Shown here piece by piece: positions 1 to 7,650 of a stretch of 13,559 nt of DNA. The position numbers and the translations under genes were made by a program. Source of the stretch: JAEUUM01 sp038326165. GTDB taxonomy: Bacteria > Bacteroidota > Bacteroidia > Chitinophagales > Saprospiraceae. Under the pieces are notes generated by a model. It searched no databases and had not been told where the DNA came from. It saw only the letters and a list, made by a program, of their open reading frames with translations. Every line of letters begins with the position of its first letter. Position 1 is the first letter of the stretch. The stretch covers positions 1 to 13,559 of the forward strand of contig JBBQJT010000069.1 in NCBI GenBank assembly GCA_038326165.1. The letters run 5' to 3'.

Positions 1-1
1 T

Positions 2-3000
2 ATTGGCTTTATTCCTCAGACTACAGATCTCAATCTAAATATTACTGTATTTAATTGTATTCCAATGGGAGGTGGCTTGGAAATGGGAATTTACCAAAGT
101 TCCGACTGCGTCAACTTTACATTGGTGTCAAATTGTAATACCGACATGTTCCCAAATCAAACATGGCCCATCAATTCAAATAAACCATTGATGCCTGGAA
201 AGGTACATTATTTAGTGATCGATGAGAATGGTCCCAACACTTGTAGTTTCAGTGTCAATGTGGTAATGGGTAGCACCAAGACCGAGCCTATCGTTTTCAA
301 TGGACTGATTTCAGGCCCTACGGTTATTTGCCCCGGGCAGACTGGTATTTACATGGTTCCACCTTCGACTGGAAACCCGTGTGAGTTTTTCTGGACACTC
401 GATGGCGTCGACATCGGTGATGGTAAAATAAAAGATCTTATAATTACTGAACCTGGAATCCATAAGCTGTGTGTTAAGGCTTCCAATCTTTGTTTTCCTG
501 CCGAAGTGGAGACTTGTATAGATATTCTCGTAAAGGAAATCCCCATTACCAAAGTCGGGCCTTTTGTAGTTTGTGAAACAGACTTGCCGTTTGATTTTGG
601 AAACGATTCATTTTTTGGTCCTGGCGATTATGAAGTTACATTTACTTCTTTTAATAATTGCGACAGCGTTGTTCAGTTTAATTTAGGAGTGATTCCTGAA
701 AAAATAAACGATTTAGGAATAATTCCGCTATGCTCTGGAGATAGTCTTGTAGTCAATGGAATTCCATTTTTTAATCCGGGAAACTACGAGGAAGTGTTTT
801 CAACAAACTACGCTCCATATTGTGACAGTACAGTTGTTTTTCAGATTCAAGTCGATTCTGTGATGTCAATACCTGCTCTGATTGGGATTTTGGGTTGTTA
901 TGTTGATAGTGTATTGCTAGACGGCCTCAAGTCAATTCCATTGAATCAAGTGAGTTATCAGTGGTTTAAAATGGATTCCAGCATTTTGAATTTTATTGGA
1001 AATAATTCATCCATAAGTATAGCGGATACTGGATTCTTTAGTTTGGTTGTACAGCATAAGATATCAGGGTTCAATAAGTTTTGTACCGATACTGCTCAGT
1101 TGAAGGTGTTGAGAGATTCGATTGTTCCGGCTTTAATAATTCAAAATTTACCCCAATATTGCGAACAGGATTTAGTTGATTTGAACCTTTCAATGCCCGT
1201 TGATACCAATAATCTGAGCGGCTTTTTTACATTTCATGACATGACACCATGTAATTTGAGCAATCAAATTGGCAACACTTTGAATGCTTTAAAAGACACA
1301 ATTGTTTTTATCAACTATAAGGCCGGCTCATGTGAAATTTTCATGCCTTTATATATTGAAGTTAATATTCAGCCATGGGCAAATGTGATTGCTTTGGATA
1401 CAATTTGTAATACCAGTCAAGGAGGTAATATTACTGTTTATGATTTTGCAAATTCGGTTACAGCTGGAGATTCCATTGGTAAATGGGAGGCAATCACCTC
1501 CAATAATGCCACTGGCAATTTGCCAATATTGGATTTTAACGGTGTTGCTTTAGGCAATTATCAATTCAGCTATACCACTCAATCTGCAACAGCACCTTGT
1601 CAGGACGTAGTTTATAATTTGAGTTTAAATGTGAAGGATTGCAAATGTCCTTTTGTTGAATTGCTGAAAGATCAGAAAATATGCAATGATCAAATTAGCT
1701 ATGACCTTAATGGCCTTTTGGTCAATTTGGATAAGGGGAATTTTATCATAAAAAACAAGCCGTTTGGCTCCAATTCTGCAAATATTTCGAATTCCTTGCT
1801 GAATGTATTTGAAAAAGATGTAGGTATTTATGAGTTATTATTTCAGCTTGATTCTGTACCTCAAACTTGCCCCAATGCTTTTCTTGTCGAGTTTGAATTG
1901 GTTGAAAGCGCAAAAGCCGAATTGGTCCAACTTGTTTCTGTTTGTGGCGACACCACCAAAGGGCCAGCCTCCAGTCAAATTAACCCTAAGGATTTTTTCA
2001 TTTCAGGTGATCAAAGTGGTTTGTGGACTTCTCTTGACTTATCAGGCTTTGATGTGAGCAATCCTATTTGGGATTTCAGTGGCATTCCTTTTGGAATCTA
2101 TCAATTTCAATACAGTCTTCAGGCAACTTCCCCTTGTTTGCCAAAATCTTACACAATCGGTGTTGAAGTCAAAAACTGTTCTTGCCCTGAGTTTGAAATA
2201 ATTCCGAACATGGAGTTGTGTCAAGCCCAAGGATCATTTGACCTAAATAGCTTAATTGTTACAGCATCTCAAGGAAGTTGGACCCTTGTGAATGCTCCTT
2301 CAGGAACCGGGCAAGGAAGCCTGTCTGGAAGTTCATTTGTTTGTAATAATTGCTTGCCAGGTAATTATCGATTTCAATATATTTTACAAAATAGCTTACC
2401 CAATTGTCCATCATTTAAACTAACCGAGATAGAAGTATTAGCTGCAAACAATGCAGGAATTGCAGGTCCAAATTTGAGCCTATGCGATGGTCAAGATAGT
2501 ACGCTTTTACTTTTTGAACAAATTAGTGCCTACAGTCCAGGTGGCTTGTGGTTTTATGTTAAAAATTTTGGTACTTCAACTGAAAAGTGGGAAACAAAAG
2601 GCAATGTGATTCCAGCTAAACAGTTTCAAGTGGGAAAGCACCATTTTGCATATTTGAATCAATCCAATCCCATGTGCCCGAGTGATACAAGCTTTTGGGT
2701 CCTTGAGATTGTGAAGACTCCTGATTTTTCGCTTGAAAAGGATAGTTTTATTTCATGCTCAAATCCATCAATTGATTTGTCGCCTAAGGTATTTTCAATA
2801 AGCTTGAATACTTTTCAGTGGAAGAAAAACGGTGTCTTATTTAAAAATGACTCAACCATCAAGATTGGAGAAGCAGGAATTTATGAATTTACTGTTAACT
2901 CAGGAGTTTGTTCTTTGTCCAAGTCCATTGTGATTAAGGATTTTAACAAGCCAATCAAATTATCTGGTTTGGATTTATTTGATGCCGACTGTAAAAGAGA

Positions 3001-3727
3001 AAAAGGAAAAATTAAGTTGAAACAATTATTGGGAGGTACCATGCCCATCAAATTCTTTTTAAACAAAGTACTTCAGAATTTTAAAGATAGCTTTGATCTG
3101 AACACAGGCTTTCATTTTATAAGTATTTCTGATAATTATGGATGTAAATGGGATACTACTTTTATGATCCAAAAAGCAAATTTGCCAATGGTGAAATTGC
3201 CGGAAGACATTACCTTGGAATCGGGTGAAAATTATACCATTGTTTCTGAGCTTATTCCTTTGGACTTAAATGTAAAGTCAATCAACTGGCGCGAAAATGG
3301 TGCGGTTTTTGAATGTGTGAATTGTGAGAGTATCACAGTATCTCCATTGTTTACCAGTAAATATAGGATAGCTGTAGTTACCAGTCAGGATTGTTTGGCC
3401 GGTGATGAAATGAACATAGTTATTGTAAAGAATAGAAGGGTTTATATCCCTAATGCATTTTCGCCCAATAGTGATAACTTGAATGATTTCTTCACAATTT
3501 TTGGAGGTGCCAATACATTAAAGGTAGAATCATTTGAGGTATTTGACCGTTGGGGTGAGCGGGTTTTTGGTGCAACTGATTTTATTCCCGATGGTGTTAA
3601 TGGAGGTTGGGATGGTACTTTCCGCAGCAAAGAATTAAAATCCGGAGTTTTTGTTTACTTCGCATTGATCAACTTTGCGGATGGGTCTAGTGAATTTTTC
3701 AAAGGAGACGTACAGCTGATTCGTTGA
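2..3727 (+). CDS. Large T9SS-secreted Cys-rich Ig/PKD-like repeat protein with type B sorting domain (5' partial)
   Basis: The reading frame is open from base 2 with no stop, so the ATG at 65 is internal and the true start lies upstream. 1241 residues are visible. Near the start is a PKD/Ig-like segment (about nt 320-540), then two short modules with CDS-type cysteine motifs (about nt 560-860), then a long composite repeat array (nt 1385-2719), then further beta-rich segments. The C-terminus (from about nt 3440) has the hallmarks of the CHU_C/TIGR04131 type B sorting domain: PNAFSPNSDNLNDFF, VFDRWGERVF, GGWDGT and a final GDVQLIR. By family knowledge this directs export through T9SS and surface attachment or release. 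An adhesin or matrix role is inference; no catalytic domain is visible in this part. An AT-rich stretch without a convincing terminator follows. Confidence 0.9.
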   Translation: MGFIPQTTDLNLNITVFNCIPMGGGLEMGIYQSSDCVNFTLVSNCNTDMFPNQTWPINSNKPLMPGKVHYLVIDENGPNTCSFSVNVVMGSTKTEPIVFNGLISGPTVICPGQTGIYMVPPSTGNPCEFFWTLDGVDIGDGKIKDLIITEPGIHKLCVKASNLCFPAEVETCIDILVKEIPITKVGPFVVCETDLPFDFGNDSFFGPGDYEVTFTSFNNCDSVVQFNLGVIPEKINDLGIIPLCSGDSLVVNGIPFFNPGNYEEVFSTNYAPYCDSTVVFQIQVDSVMSIPALIGILGCYVDSVLLDGLKSIPLNQVSYQWFKMDSSILNFIGNNSSISIADTGFFSLVVQHKISGFNKFCTDTAQLKVLRDSIVPALIIQNLPQYCEQDLVDLNLSMPVDTNNLSGFFTFHDMTPCNLSNQIGNTLNALKDTIVFINYKAGSCEIFMPLYIEVNIQPWANVIALDTICNTSQGGNITVYDFANSVTAGDSIGKWEAITSNNATGNLPILDFNGVALGNYQFSYTTQSATAPCQDVVYNLSLNVKDCKCPFVELLKDQKICNDQISYDLNGLLVNLDKGNFIIKNKPFGSNSANISNSLLNVFEKDVGIYELLFQLDSVPQTCPNAFLVEFELVESAKAELVQLVSVCGDTTKGPASSQINPKDFFISGDQSGLWTSLDLSGFDVSNPIWDFSGIPFGIYQFQYSLQATSPCLPKSYTIGVEVKNCSCPEFEIIPNMELCQAQGSFDLNSLIVTASQGSWTLVNAPSGTGQGSLSGSSFVCNNCLPGNYRFQYILQNSLPNCPSFKLTEIEVLAANNAGIAGPNLSLCDGQDSTLLLFEQISAYSPGGLWFYVKNFGTSTEKWETKGNVIPAKQFQVGKHHFAYLNQSNPMCPSDTSFWVLEIVKTPDFSLEKDSFISCSNPSIDLSPKVFSISLNTFQWKKNGVLFKNDSTIKIGEAGIYEFTVNSGVCSLSKSIVIKDFNKPIKLSGLDLFDADCKREKGKIKLKQLLGGTMPIKFFLNKVLQNFKDSFDLNTGFHFISISDNYGCKWDTTFMIQKANLPMVKLPEDITLESGENYTIVSELIPLDLNVKSINWRENGAVFECVNCESITVSPLFTSKYRIAVVTSQDCLAGDEMNIVIVKNRRVYIPNAFSPNSDNLNDFFTIFGGANTLKVESFEVFDRWGERVFGATDFIPDGVNGGWDGTFRSKELKSGVFVYFALINFADGSSEFFKGDVQLIR
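1385..2719 (+). repeat. Composite A-B-A-B-A internal protein repeat, period 179-180 residues
   Basis: Within the large surface protein, module A begins with a conserved cysteine whose codons lie at nt 1406, 1943 and 2483, spaced 537 and 540 bases. Each A module carries a Gly-x-Trp position and a G-(N/I/K)-(Y/H)-x-F motif before a proline/cysteine turn. The first two A modules end in nearly the same linker, VKDCKCP (nt 1631) and VKNCSCP (nt 2168). Module B follows each of them with a C-N/Q start, a DLN(G/S)L motif and a CP(N/S) motif. The third A module is more diverged and is not followed by a clear B module. Paired cysteines suggest disulfide-stabilised beta domains; this is inferred from pattern only. 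Confidence 0.7.
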
Positions 3728-3803
3728 TGGAATGAAAAATTATTTCATGAAAGACGTCCAGAAATATAATTGACTTGTGCATGAACTATTAATATTAATG
3801 AGC

Positions 3804-3811
3804 TAGTTTTG
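3804..3811 (+). promoter_or_regulatory. Bacteroidota -7 element (TAnnTTTG) before the PspC gene
   Basis: TAGTTTTG matches the TAnnTTTG consensus of the Bacteroidota primary sigma factor and lies 33 bases before the ATG at 3845. No TTTG was found at the best -33 distance; a TTG at 3775-3777 is somewhat too far. If real, transcription starts near 3818, which excludes the upstream TTG start at 3809. Confidence 0.45.
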
Positions 3812-3844
3812 TCTTGTAATAATTCGCTCCATAAATTTCAAACA

Positions 3845-4060
3845 ATGCCATTATTCAAAGATTTGTGTGAACGTTCTGCATTTGGGGTTTGCAGCTATAT
3901 GGCATCTAAATTAGGGATCAATACTTCTATCGTTCGTATGTACTTTATTTATTTGAGTTTCGCCGCATTGGGTTCGCCAATATTATTATACCTATTTGGG
4001 TATTTTTGGATACACATTAAGAAATATTTGGGTACTAGTAACCGAGTTAGCCTAGATTGA
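3845..4060 (+). CDS. Small PspC-domain membrane protein
   Basis: The 71-residue product is almost entirely one PspC domain: a short amphipathic N-terminus, the motif FGVCSYMASKLGINTSIVRMYF (split here by no gap; its key residues are FGVC, LGI and R), then a hydrophobic helix through SFAALGSPILLYLFGYFWI and a basic tail (KKYLG). PspC domains are known from the phage-shock membrane-stress response and from small stand-alone proteins that are widespread in Bacteroidota. I chose the ATG at 3845 over the TTG at 3809 because the TTG lies within a promoter-like motif and the domain begins right after the ATG. There is no Shine-Dalgarno, as usual in this phylum. It stands alone, with an opposite-strand operon ending 3 bases downstream. 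Its precise function is unknown. Confidence 0.82.
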   Translation: MPLFKDLCERSAFGVCSYMASKLGINTSIVRMYFIYLSFAALGSPILLYLFGYFWIHIKKYLGTSNRVSLD

Positions 4061-4062
4061 TA

Positions 4063-4749
4063 CTACTCTCCGAAGGCATAACGGATGATATTTGCGCCCA
4101 TTCGCAAAGCAGCTAAACGCGTTTCAGGGTTGTCCTTATGTACATTTTGTGATTCCCATCCATCGCTTATGTTGCTTTCAAATCCATAAAAGCACACCAA
4201 TTTACCTTCTTCAAACAGGCCAAAAGCTTTCGTAGCTTTGTCATTGTGCTTGTGAACCTTAGGCAATCCTTTAGGAAAATCAAATTTTTGATGAAAAATT
4301 GGATGTGAGAAAGGTATTTCACGCAATTCCTGATCAGGCATAACTTGCTTCAAAATCGGTCGGATGTAAGGATCTAAACCAAAATCATCGTCAACAAACA
4401 AAAAGCCACCCGCCTTGAGATAATTGCGGATATTTTCAGCTTCACTCGCAGAGAAAATAATATTGCCATGGCCCGTTAAAAACAAGAACGGATAGTTAAA
4501 AATCTCAGAACTTCCCACATCCACAGTTGCATAATCTGGGTCGATCCTTGTTCCCATCTGTTGATTGCAAAAATTTGCGAGGTTTTGCAGTGCATCTACA
4601 ACTGAATACCAATCGCCACCTCCGCTGTATTTCAATAATGCAATTTTGATACCAGGTGGATTTGAAGGAAGTGTCGGTGTTTCAGATTGAGTTTTTGGAA
4701 CACAAATCCCTAAAGTGAGTATCAGAAGGTAAGAAGAGATCTTTTTCAT
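4063..4749 (-). CDS. Exported DUF4159 domain protein
   Basis: The 228-residue protein starts with a signal peptide (KK, then the hydrophobic stretch SYLLILTLGIC), probably cut near residue 22 (TQS/ET). There is a cysteine at residue 16, but Ile precedes it, so it is a poor lipobox. The rest matches the DUF4159 pattern: IALLKYSGGGDWYS near the start, a FLTGHG motif, then a GGFLFVDDDFG segment and a C-terminal region with GWESQNV. The fold resembles glutamine-amidotransferase-like or ThuA-like Rossmann domains with no proven activity. The gene starts 15 bases after the rsmE stop, so they are probably co-transcribed; this pairing is, from memory, common in Bacteroidota. The biochemical role is unknown. 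Confidence 0.85.
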   Translation of the reverse strand: MKKISSYLLILTLGICVPKTQSETPTLPSNPPGIKIALLKYSGGGDWYSVVDALQNLANFCNQQMGTRIDPDYATVDVGSSEIFNYPFLFLTGHGNIIFSASEAENIRNYLKAGGFLFVDDDFGLDPYIRPILKQVMPDQELREIPFSHPIFHQKFDFPKGLPKVHKHNDKATKAFGLFEEGKLVCFYGFESNISDGWESQNVHKDNPETRLAALRMGANIIRYAFGE

Positions 4750-4764
4750 GAAATGTATAACGAA

Positions 4765-5472
4765 TTATCTTGTCAGATGTTGGAGATGGCAAGCCATGAG
4801 GGCATATATTGATGCAGTTTCTGTTCTTAATCTGGTATTTCCTAAACTTACTTCATTTACCGACTTTGTTTTAGCCAATTCGACTTCATCGGGCGAAAAA
4901 TCACCTTCAGGGCCTATCCAAATTTTAGCTGGTTGCTCTTTATTGTATGCATGAAATAAATGCGTGAGCTGGGTTTCATAACAATGAGCAAAATAATTGG
5001 TATTGGCTGATTCTTGATTGATGAGGACAGAAAATTTTTCAAGCGGTTCAATCTTAGTCAACCAAGCTTGATTGGATTGTTTCATGGCGCTCAGTGCTAT
5101 TTTTTGAAAGCGTTCCATATTAATAACTTTGCGTTCACAGTTTTTGGAAACGAAAGCTTGAATTTTTCCAATACCTATTTCGCATGCTTTTTCCACCATC
5201 CATTCCATCCTATCCATATTTTTAAGAATTCCAAAATTCAAGCTGATATGATGGTAGAAGGGGAGAGGAGTATGATTTACCTCAAATATTTTTAGTCTTA
5301 CTGACTTTTTATTGGTGAATATTATCTCAGCTTTGCAGATGGTACCTTCTCCATTAGTGATATTGATTTTATCGCCAATCTTATGTCGAAGTACATCCAA
5401 GCAGTGATGTATTTCATCCAAAAAAAGCTCTGCTGAGGAATCCTCATTCAAAGAAGCATAAAACAGTTGCAT
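4765..5472 (-). CDS. rsmE: 16S rRNA (uracil(1498)-N(3))-methyltransferase RsmE
   Basis: The product is a 235-residue SPOUT-class methyltransferase that uses S-adenosylmethionine to methylate N3 of U1498 in the decoding region of 16S rRNA. The N-terminal part (about residues 1-70) fits the PUA-like RNA-binding domain. The C-terminal part shows the diagnostic trefoil-knot motifs IGPEGDFSPDE (from residue 186) and SLGNTRLRTETA (to residue 220), plus WMVEKACEIGIGKI in the middle. The length is normal for the family. I used the ATG at 5472 (MQLFYASL) because homologues begin there; the frame is open 8 codons further upstream, but that extension (SCKCTNS) is not family-like. It is first in an operon with the DUF4159 gene and divergent from rseP. 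Confidence 0.93.
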   Translation of the reverse strand: MQLFYASLNEDSSAELFLDEIHHCLDVLRHKIGDKINITNGEGTICKAEIIFTNKKSVRLKIFEVNHTPLPFYHHISLNFGILKNMDRMEWMVEKACEIGIGKIQAFVSKNCERKVINMERFQKIALSAMKQSNQAWLTKIEPLEKFSVLINQESANTNYFAHCYETQLTHLFHAYNKEQPAKIWIGPEGDFSPDEVELAKTKSVNEVSLGNTRLRTETASIYALMACHLQHLTR

Positions 5473-5480
5473 AGAGTTGG

Positions 5481-5488
5481 TACATTTG
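5481..5488 (+). promoter_or_regulatory. Possible -7 element for the rseP-hscB-tRNA unit
   Basis: TACATTTG matches the TAnnTTTG consensus in the divergent space between rsmE and rseP, 80 bases before the ATG at 5569. No good -33 TTTG is seen at the expected distance. No matching element was found for rsmE on the other strand. Confidence 0.3.
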
Positions 5489-5568
5489 CAGGACAAAGTT
5501 CAACAATTCACAACAAAAAGATGACATAAGGAGTTATTTTGATTCCAAAGTCTAAAGACAAATTATTT

Positions 5569-6906
5569 ATGGGTATTACAATTATGATAGGCCAATTGAT
5601 GTTGAGCCTAATGATATTGGTGGTTTTACATGAAATGGGGCATTTTCTTCCAGCTCGTTGGTTCAAAACCAGGGTAGACAAGTTTTACATTTTTTTTGAT
5701 CCTTGGTTTTCAGTTTTTAAAAAGAAGATTGGCGATACTGAATATGGAATTGGCTGGTTGCCCTTAGGAGGATACGTAAAAATAGCAGGAATGGTTGATG
5801 AAAGTATGGATATCGAACAATTGTCCAAAGAGCCACAACCTTGGGAATTTCGCTCGAAGAAAGCCTGGCAGAGGCTCATAATAATGTTGGGTGGAGTTAC
5901 TGTAAATTTTATACTAGGATTTTTTCTGTTCGGAATCATCATGTGGGTCTGGGGCGAAGAATACATGCCAGCCAAGGAAGCAAAGTATGGTATTTATGCA
6001 GAAGAGATGGGTAAAAAAATTGGCTTGAAAGATGGAGATCAGATTGTTAAGATTGGCAATACTAATTTTGAACGTTTCAATGATCGCATTTTGATCAAGG
6101 AAGTGATACTGAATAATGCACGTAGTATTGTTGTCAACAGAAATGGCAATGAGGAAGTGTTGACTATCAATGAAACTGTTGCTGCTGAAATGGCAACCGC
6201 CAAGCAATCTAAGGCACCATTATTTGGACCCCGTTTTCCATTTACAGCAGAGAAAATATTGGACGGAAGCCCAGCAGCTAAAGCAGGTATTCAACAAAAT
6301 GACAGAATCATAGCGCTCAATAATGAAAGCACTCCTTATTTTAATGATTTTCAGTCACGTTGTAAGGCATTGAAATCAGTTCCAATTGAGCTTTCAATAT
6401 TAAGAGGAGTTGATACGATTAGCATAAAATTGACAACAACTGCTCAAGGAACAGTTGGAGTTTATCCAAAAGGGCCAAACGCATATTTTAAAACTGAAAG
6501 ACAAGAATATTCTTTGGGCGAGGCATTTCCAGCAGGAATCAAAAAAGGAGTCGGATTTTTGGGTGATCAATTTGCCGCTTTTGGACAAATGTTTAAAGGA
6601 AAGATTAAAGCTTCAGAAAGTTTGGGTGGATTTGGATCTATCGGTTCTATGTTTGGAAGAGAATGGATTTGGGAGCGCTTTTGGAACATGACTGCCATTC
6701 TCTCATTGGTATTGGCAGTTATGAATCTGCTTCCGATACCAGGCCTAGATGGCGGATATGTGGTGTTTCTTTTATTTGAAATGATCACCGGCATAAAACC
6801 AAGCGATAAATTTATGGAGCGTGCAGTTTCAATAGGTTTTTTCTTGCTTTTGGCTTTAATGATATATGCCAATGGACTTGATATCTTCAGGAGTTTCAGT
6901 AAATAA
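5569..6906 (+). CDS. rseP: RseP-type site-2 (M50) intramembrane zinc metalloprotease
   Basis: The 445-residue membrane protease is expected to cleave transmembrane segments of anti-sigma factors or remnant signal peptides inside the inner membrane. The first helix carries the zinc motif HEMGH (residues 21-25); the third zinc ligand lies in NLLPIPGLDGG (Asp394). The family's conserved DTEYGIGWLPLGGYVKIAGM and EFRSKKAWQR blocks are present. Two PDZ-like segments lie between the catalytic halves (about 135-200 and 230-300, the latter with GSPAAKAGIQQNDRI). There are four predicted membrane segments. The start is uncertain: ATG 5569 places the first helix as in homologues, but a TTG at 5539 has an AAGGAG sequence 5 bases before it, which would add 10 residues. 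Its stop overlaps the hscB start by one base (TAATG). No RseA or sigma-E gene is nearby. Confidence 0.92.
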   Translation: MGITIMIGQLMLSLMILVVLHEMGHFLPARWFKTRVDKFYIFFDPWFSVFKKKIGDTEYGIGWLPLGGYVKIAGMVDESMDIEQLSKEPQPWEFRSKKAWQRLIIMLGGVTVNFILGFFLFGIIMWVWGEEYMPAKEAKYGIYAEEMGKKIGLKDGDQIVKIGNTNFERFNDRILIKEVILNNARSIVVNRNGNEEVLTINETVAAEMATAKQSKAPLFGPRFPFTAEKILDGSPAAKAGIQQNDRIIALNNESTPYFNDFQSRCKALKSVPIELSILRGVDTISIKLTTTAQGTVGVYPKGPNAYFKTERQEYSLGEAFPAGIKKGVGFLGDQFAAFGQMFKGKIKASESLGGFGSIGSMFGREWIWERFWNMTAILSLVLAVMNLLPIPGLDGGYVVFLLFEMITGIKPSDKFMERAVSIGFFLLLALMIYANGLDIFRSFSK

Positions 6907-7427
6907 TGGAAAAAGATTTCTTTGAACTTTTGGGTCTACCAAGAAAACTGTTAATAAATAAATCAGATCTCCGCAAAAGGTACATATTGGCTTGTCAGAC
7001 GGCTCACCCTGATTTGCATTCAGATGGTCACTCTATTCAATTGGAAGAAGCTGAAAAGCTCACGGCTTACTTAAACAAAGCGTATGAAGTTCTGAGTGAC
7101 GACACAAAACGACTGGCTTATGTGTTGAGTTTGCACAACAGTTTGCCTGCGGAAGGTGAAGCCAAGTTGCCAATGGATTTTTTGATGGAAGTCATGGATT
7201 TGAATGAAATGATCGAAGAAGCACAATTCAAACAAAACGAAAATTTACAAAAAACTTTGCTTGATCGACTAAATGCATTTGGTGAGGAAATAAATTTTGA
7301 AGGAAAAAAACTCATTGAAGCCTATGATTTAGAGGACTTTGACGAAGTCGGGCTAAAAGAATATTATTTAAAATTGAAGTACATTTTGCGAATGAGGGAG
7401 AATATCCTTAAATTTGCAACGCATTAG
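6906..7427 (+). CDS. hscB: HscB-type J-domain co-chaperone for Fe-S cluster assembly
   Basis: The 173-residue protein starts with a J domain (residues 1-75): FFELLGLPRK, a helix with RKRY, the HPD motif at residues 34-36, and AYLNKAYEVLSDDTKRLAY. The second half (about 85-170) fits the HscB C-terminal helical bundle, with the family motif MDFLMEVMDLNEMIEEA that binds the IscU scaffold. HscB delivers the scaffold to an Hsp70 (HscA or DnaK) for cluster release; which Hsp70 is used here cannot be seen. Its length matches HscB (about 170) rather than general DnaJ proteins. No other isc/suf gene is adjacent; the gene is translationally coupled to rseP and its TAG stop ends on the first base of tRNA-Leu. 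Confidence 0.85.
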   Translation: MEKDFFELLGLPRKLLINKSDLRKRYILACQTAHPDLHSDGHSIQLEEAEKLTAYLNKAYEVLSDDTKRLAYVLSLHNSLPAEGEAKLPMDFLMEVMDLNEMIEEAQFKQNENLQKTLLDRLNAFGEEINFEGKKLIEAYDLEDFDEVGLKEYYLKLKYILRMRENILKFATH

Positions 7428-7510
7428 CCGAAGTGGCGGAATTGGTAGACGCGCTGGATTCAAAATCCTGTGATAGCAATGTCGTGCGGGTTCGATTCCC
7501 GCCTTCGGTA
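7427..7510 (+). tRNA. tRNA-Leu(CAA)
   Basis: The 84-nt sequence folds as a class II tRNA. The acceptor stem is 7427-7433 with 7503-7509 (ending in a G1-U72 wobble, as in E. coli leucine tRNAs), with discriminator A at 7510. The D-stem is GCG/CGC and the anticodon loop (7459-7465) carries CAA at 7461-7463. The long variable arm is a four-pair stem (GATA/TGTC) closed by a GCAA tetraloop; the T-arm is GCGGG/CCCGC with loop TTCGATT. CCA is not encoded. The anticodon stem has a U28-U42 mismatch. The tRNA begins on the last base of the hscB stop codon, so it is probably processed from the rseP-hscB transcript. Confidence 0.95.
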
Positions 7511-7650
7511 CTTTTATTAAAAGATAACATATTGGATCAAACAGACCCTCTCTCGAGAAGAAGAATTAACAATCCTCTAGAGTTATGTATTTGTTACAAT
7601 TTCTCAGCTGTTTTGGAGAAATCCCCATTGTTTTGTATTAATTTCACGAC

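Noticed and set aside
3732..3748. ATGAAA/TTTCAT hairpin after the large surface protein as terminator
   Set aside because: Only six AT-rich pairs with no T-run; too weak to call.
4748..4954. Plus-strand ORF opposite the rsmE 3' end
   Set aside because: Antisense to the conserved SPOUT motifs of rsmE; a shadow frame.
7511..7650. Terminator or promoter between tRNA-Leu and the CNNM gene
   Set aside because: Only short stems (CTTTT/AAAAG, TTCTC/GAGAA) and a one-mismatch -7 motif (TTGTTTTG, 7628-7635); neither is convincing.
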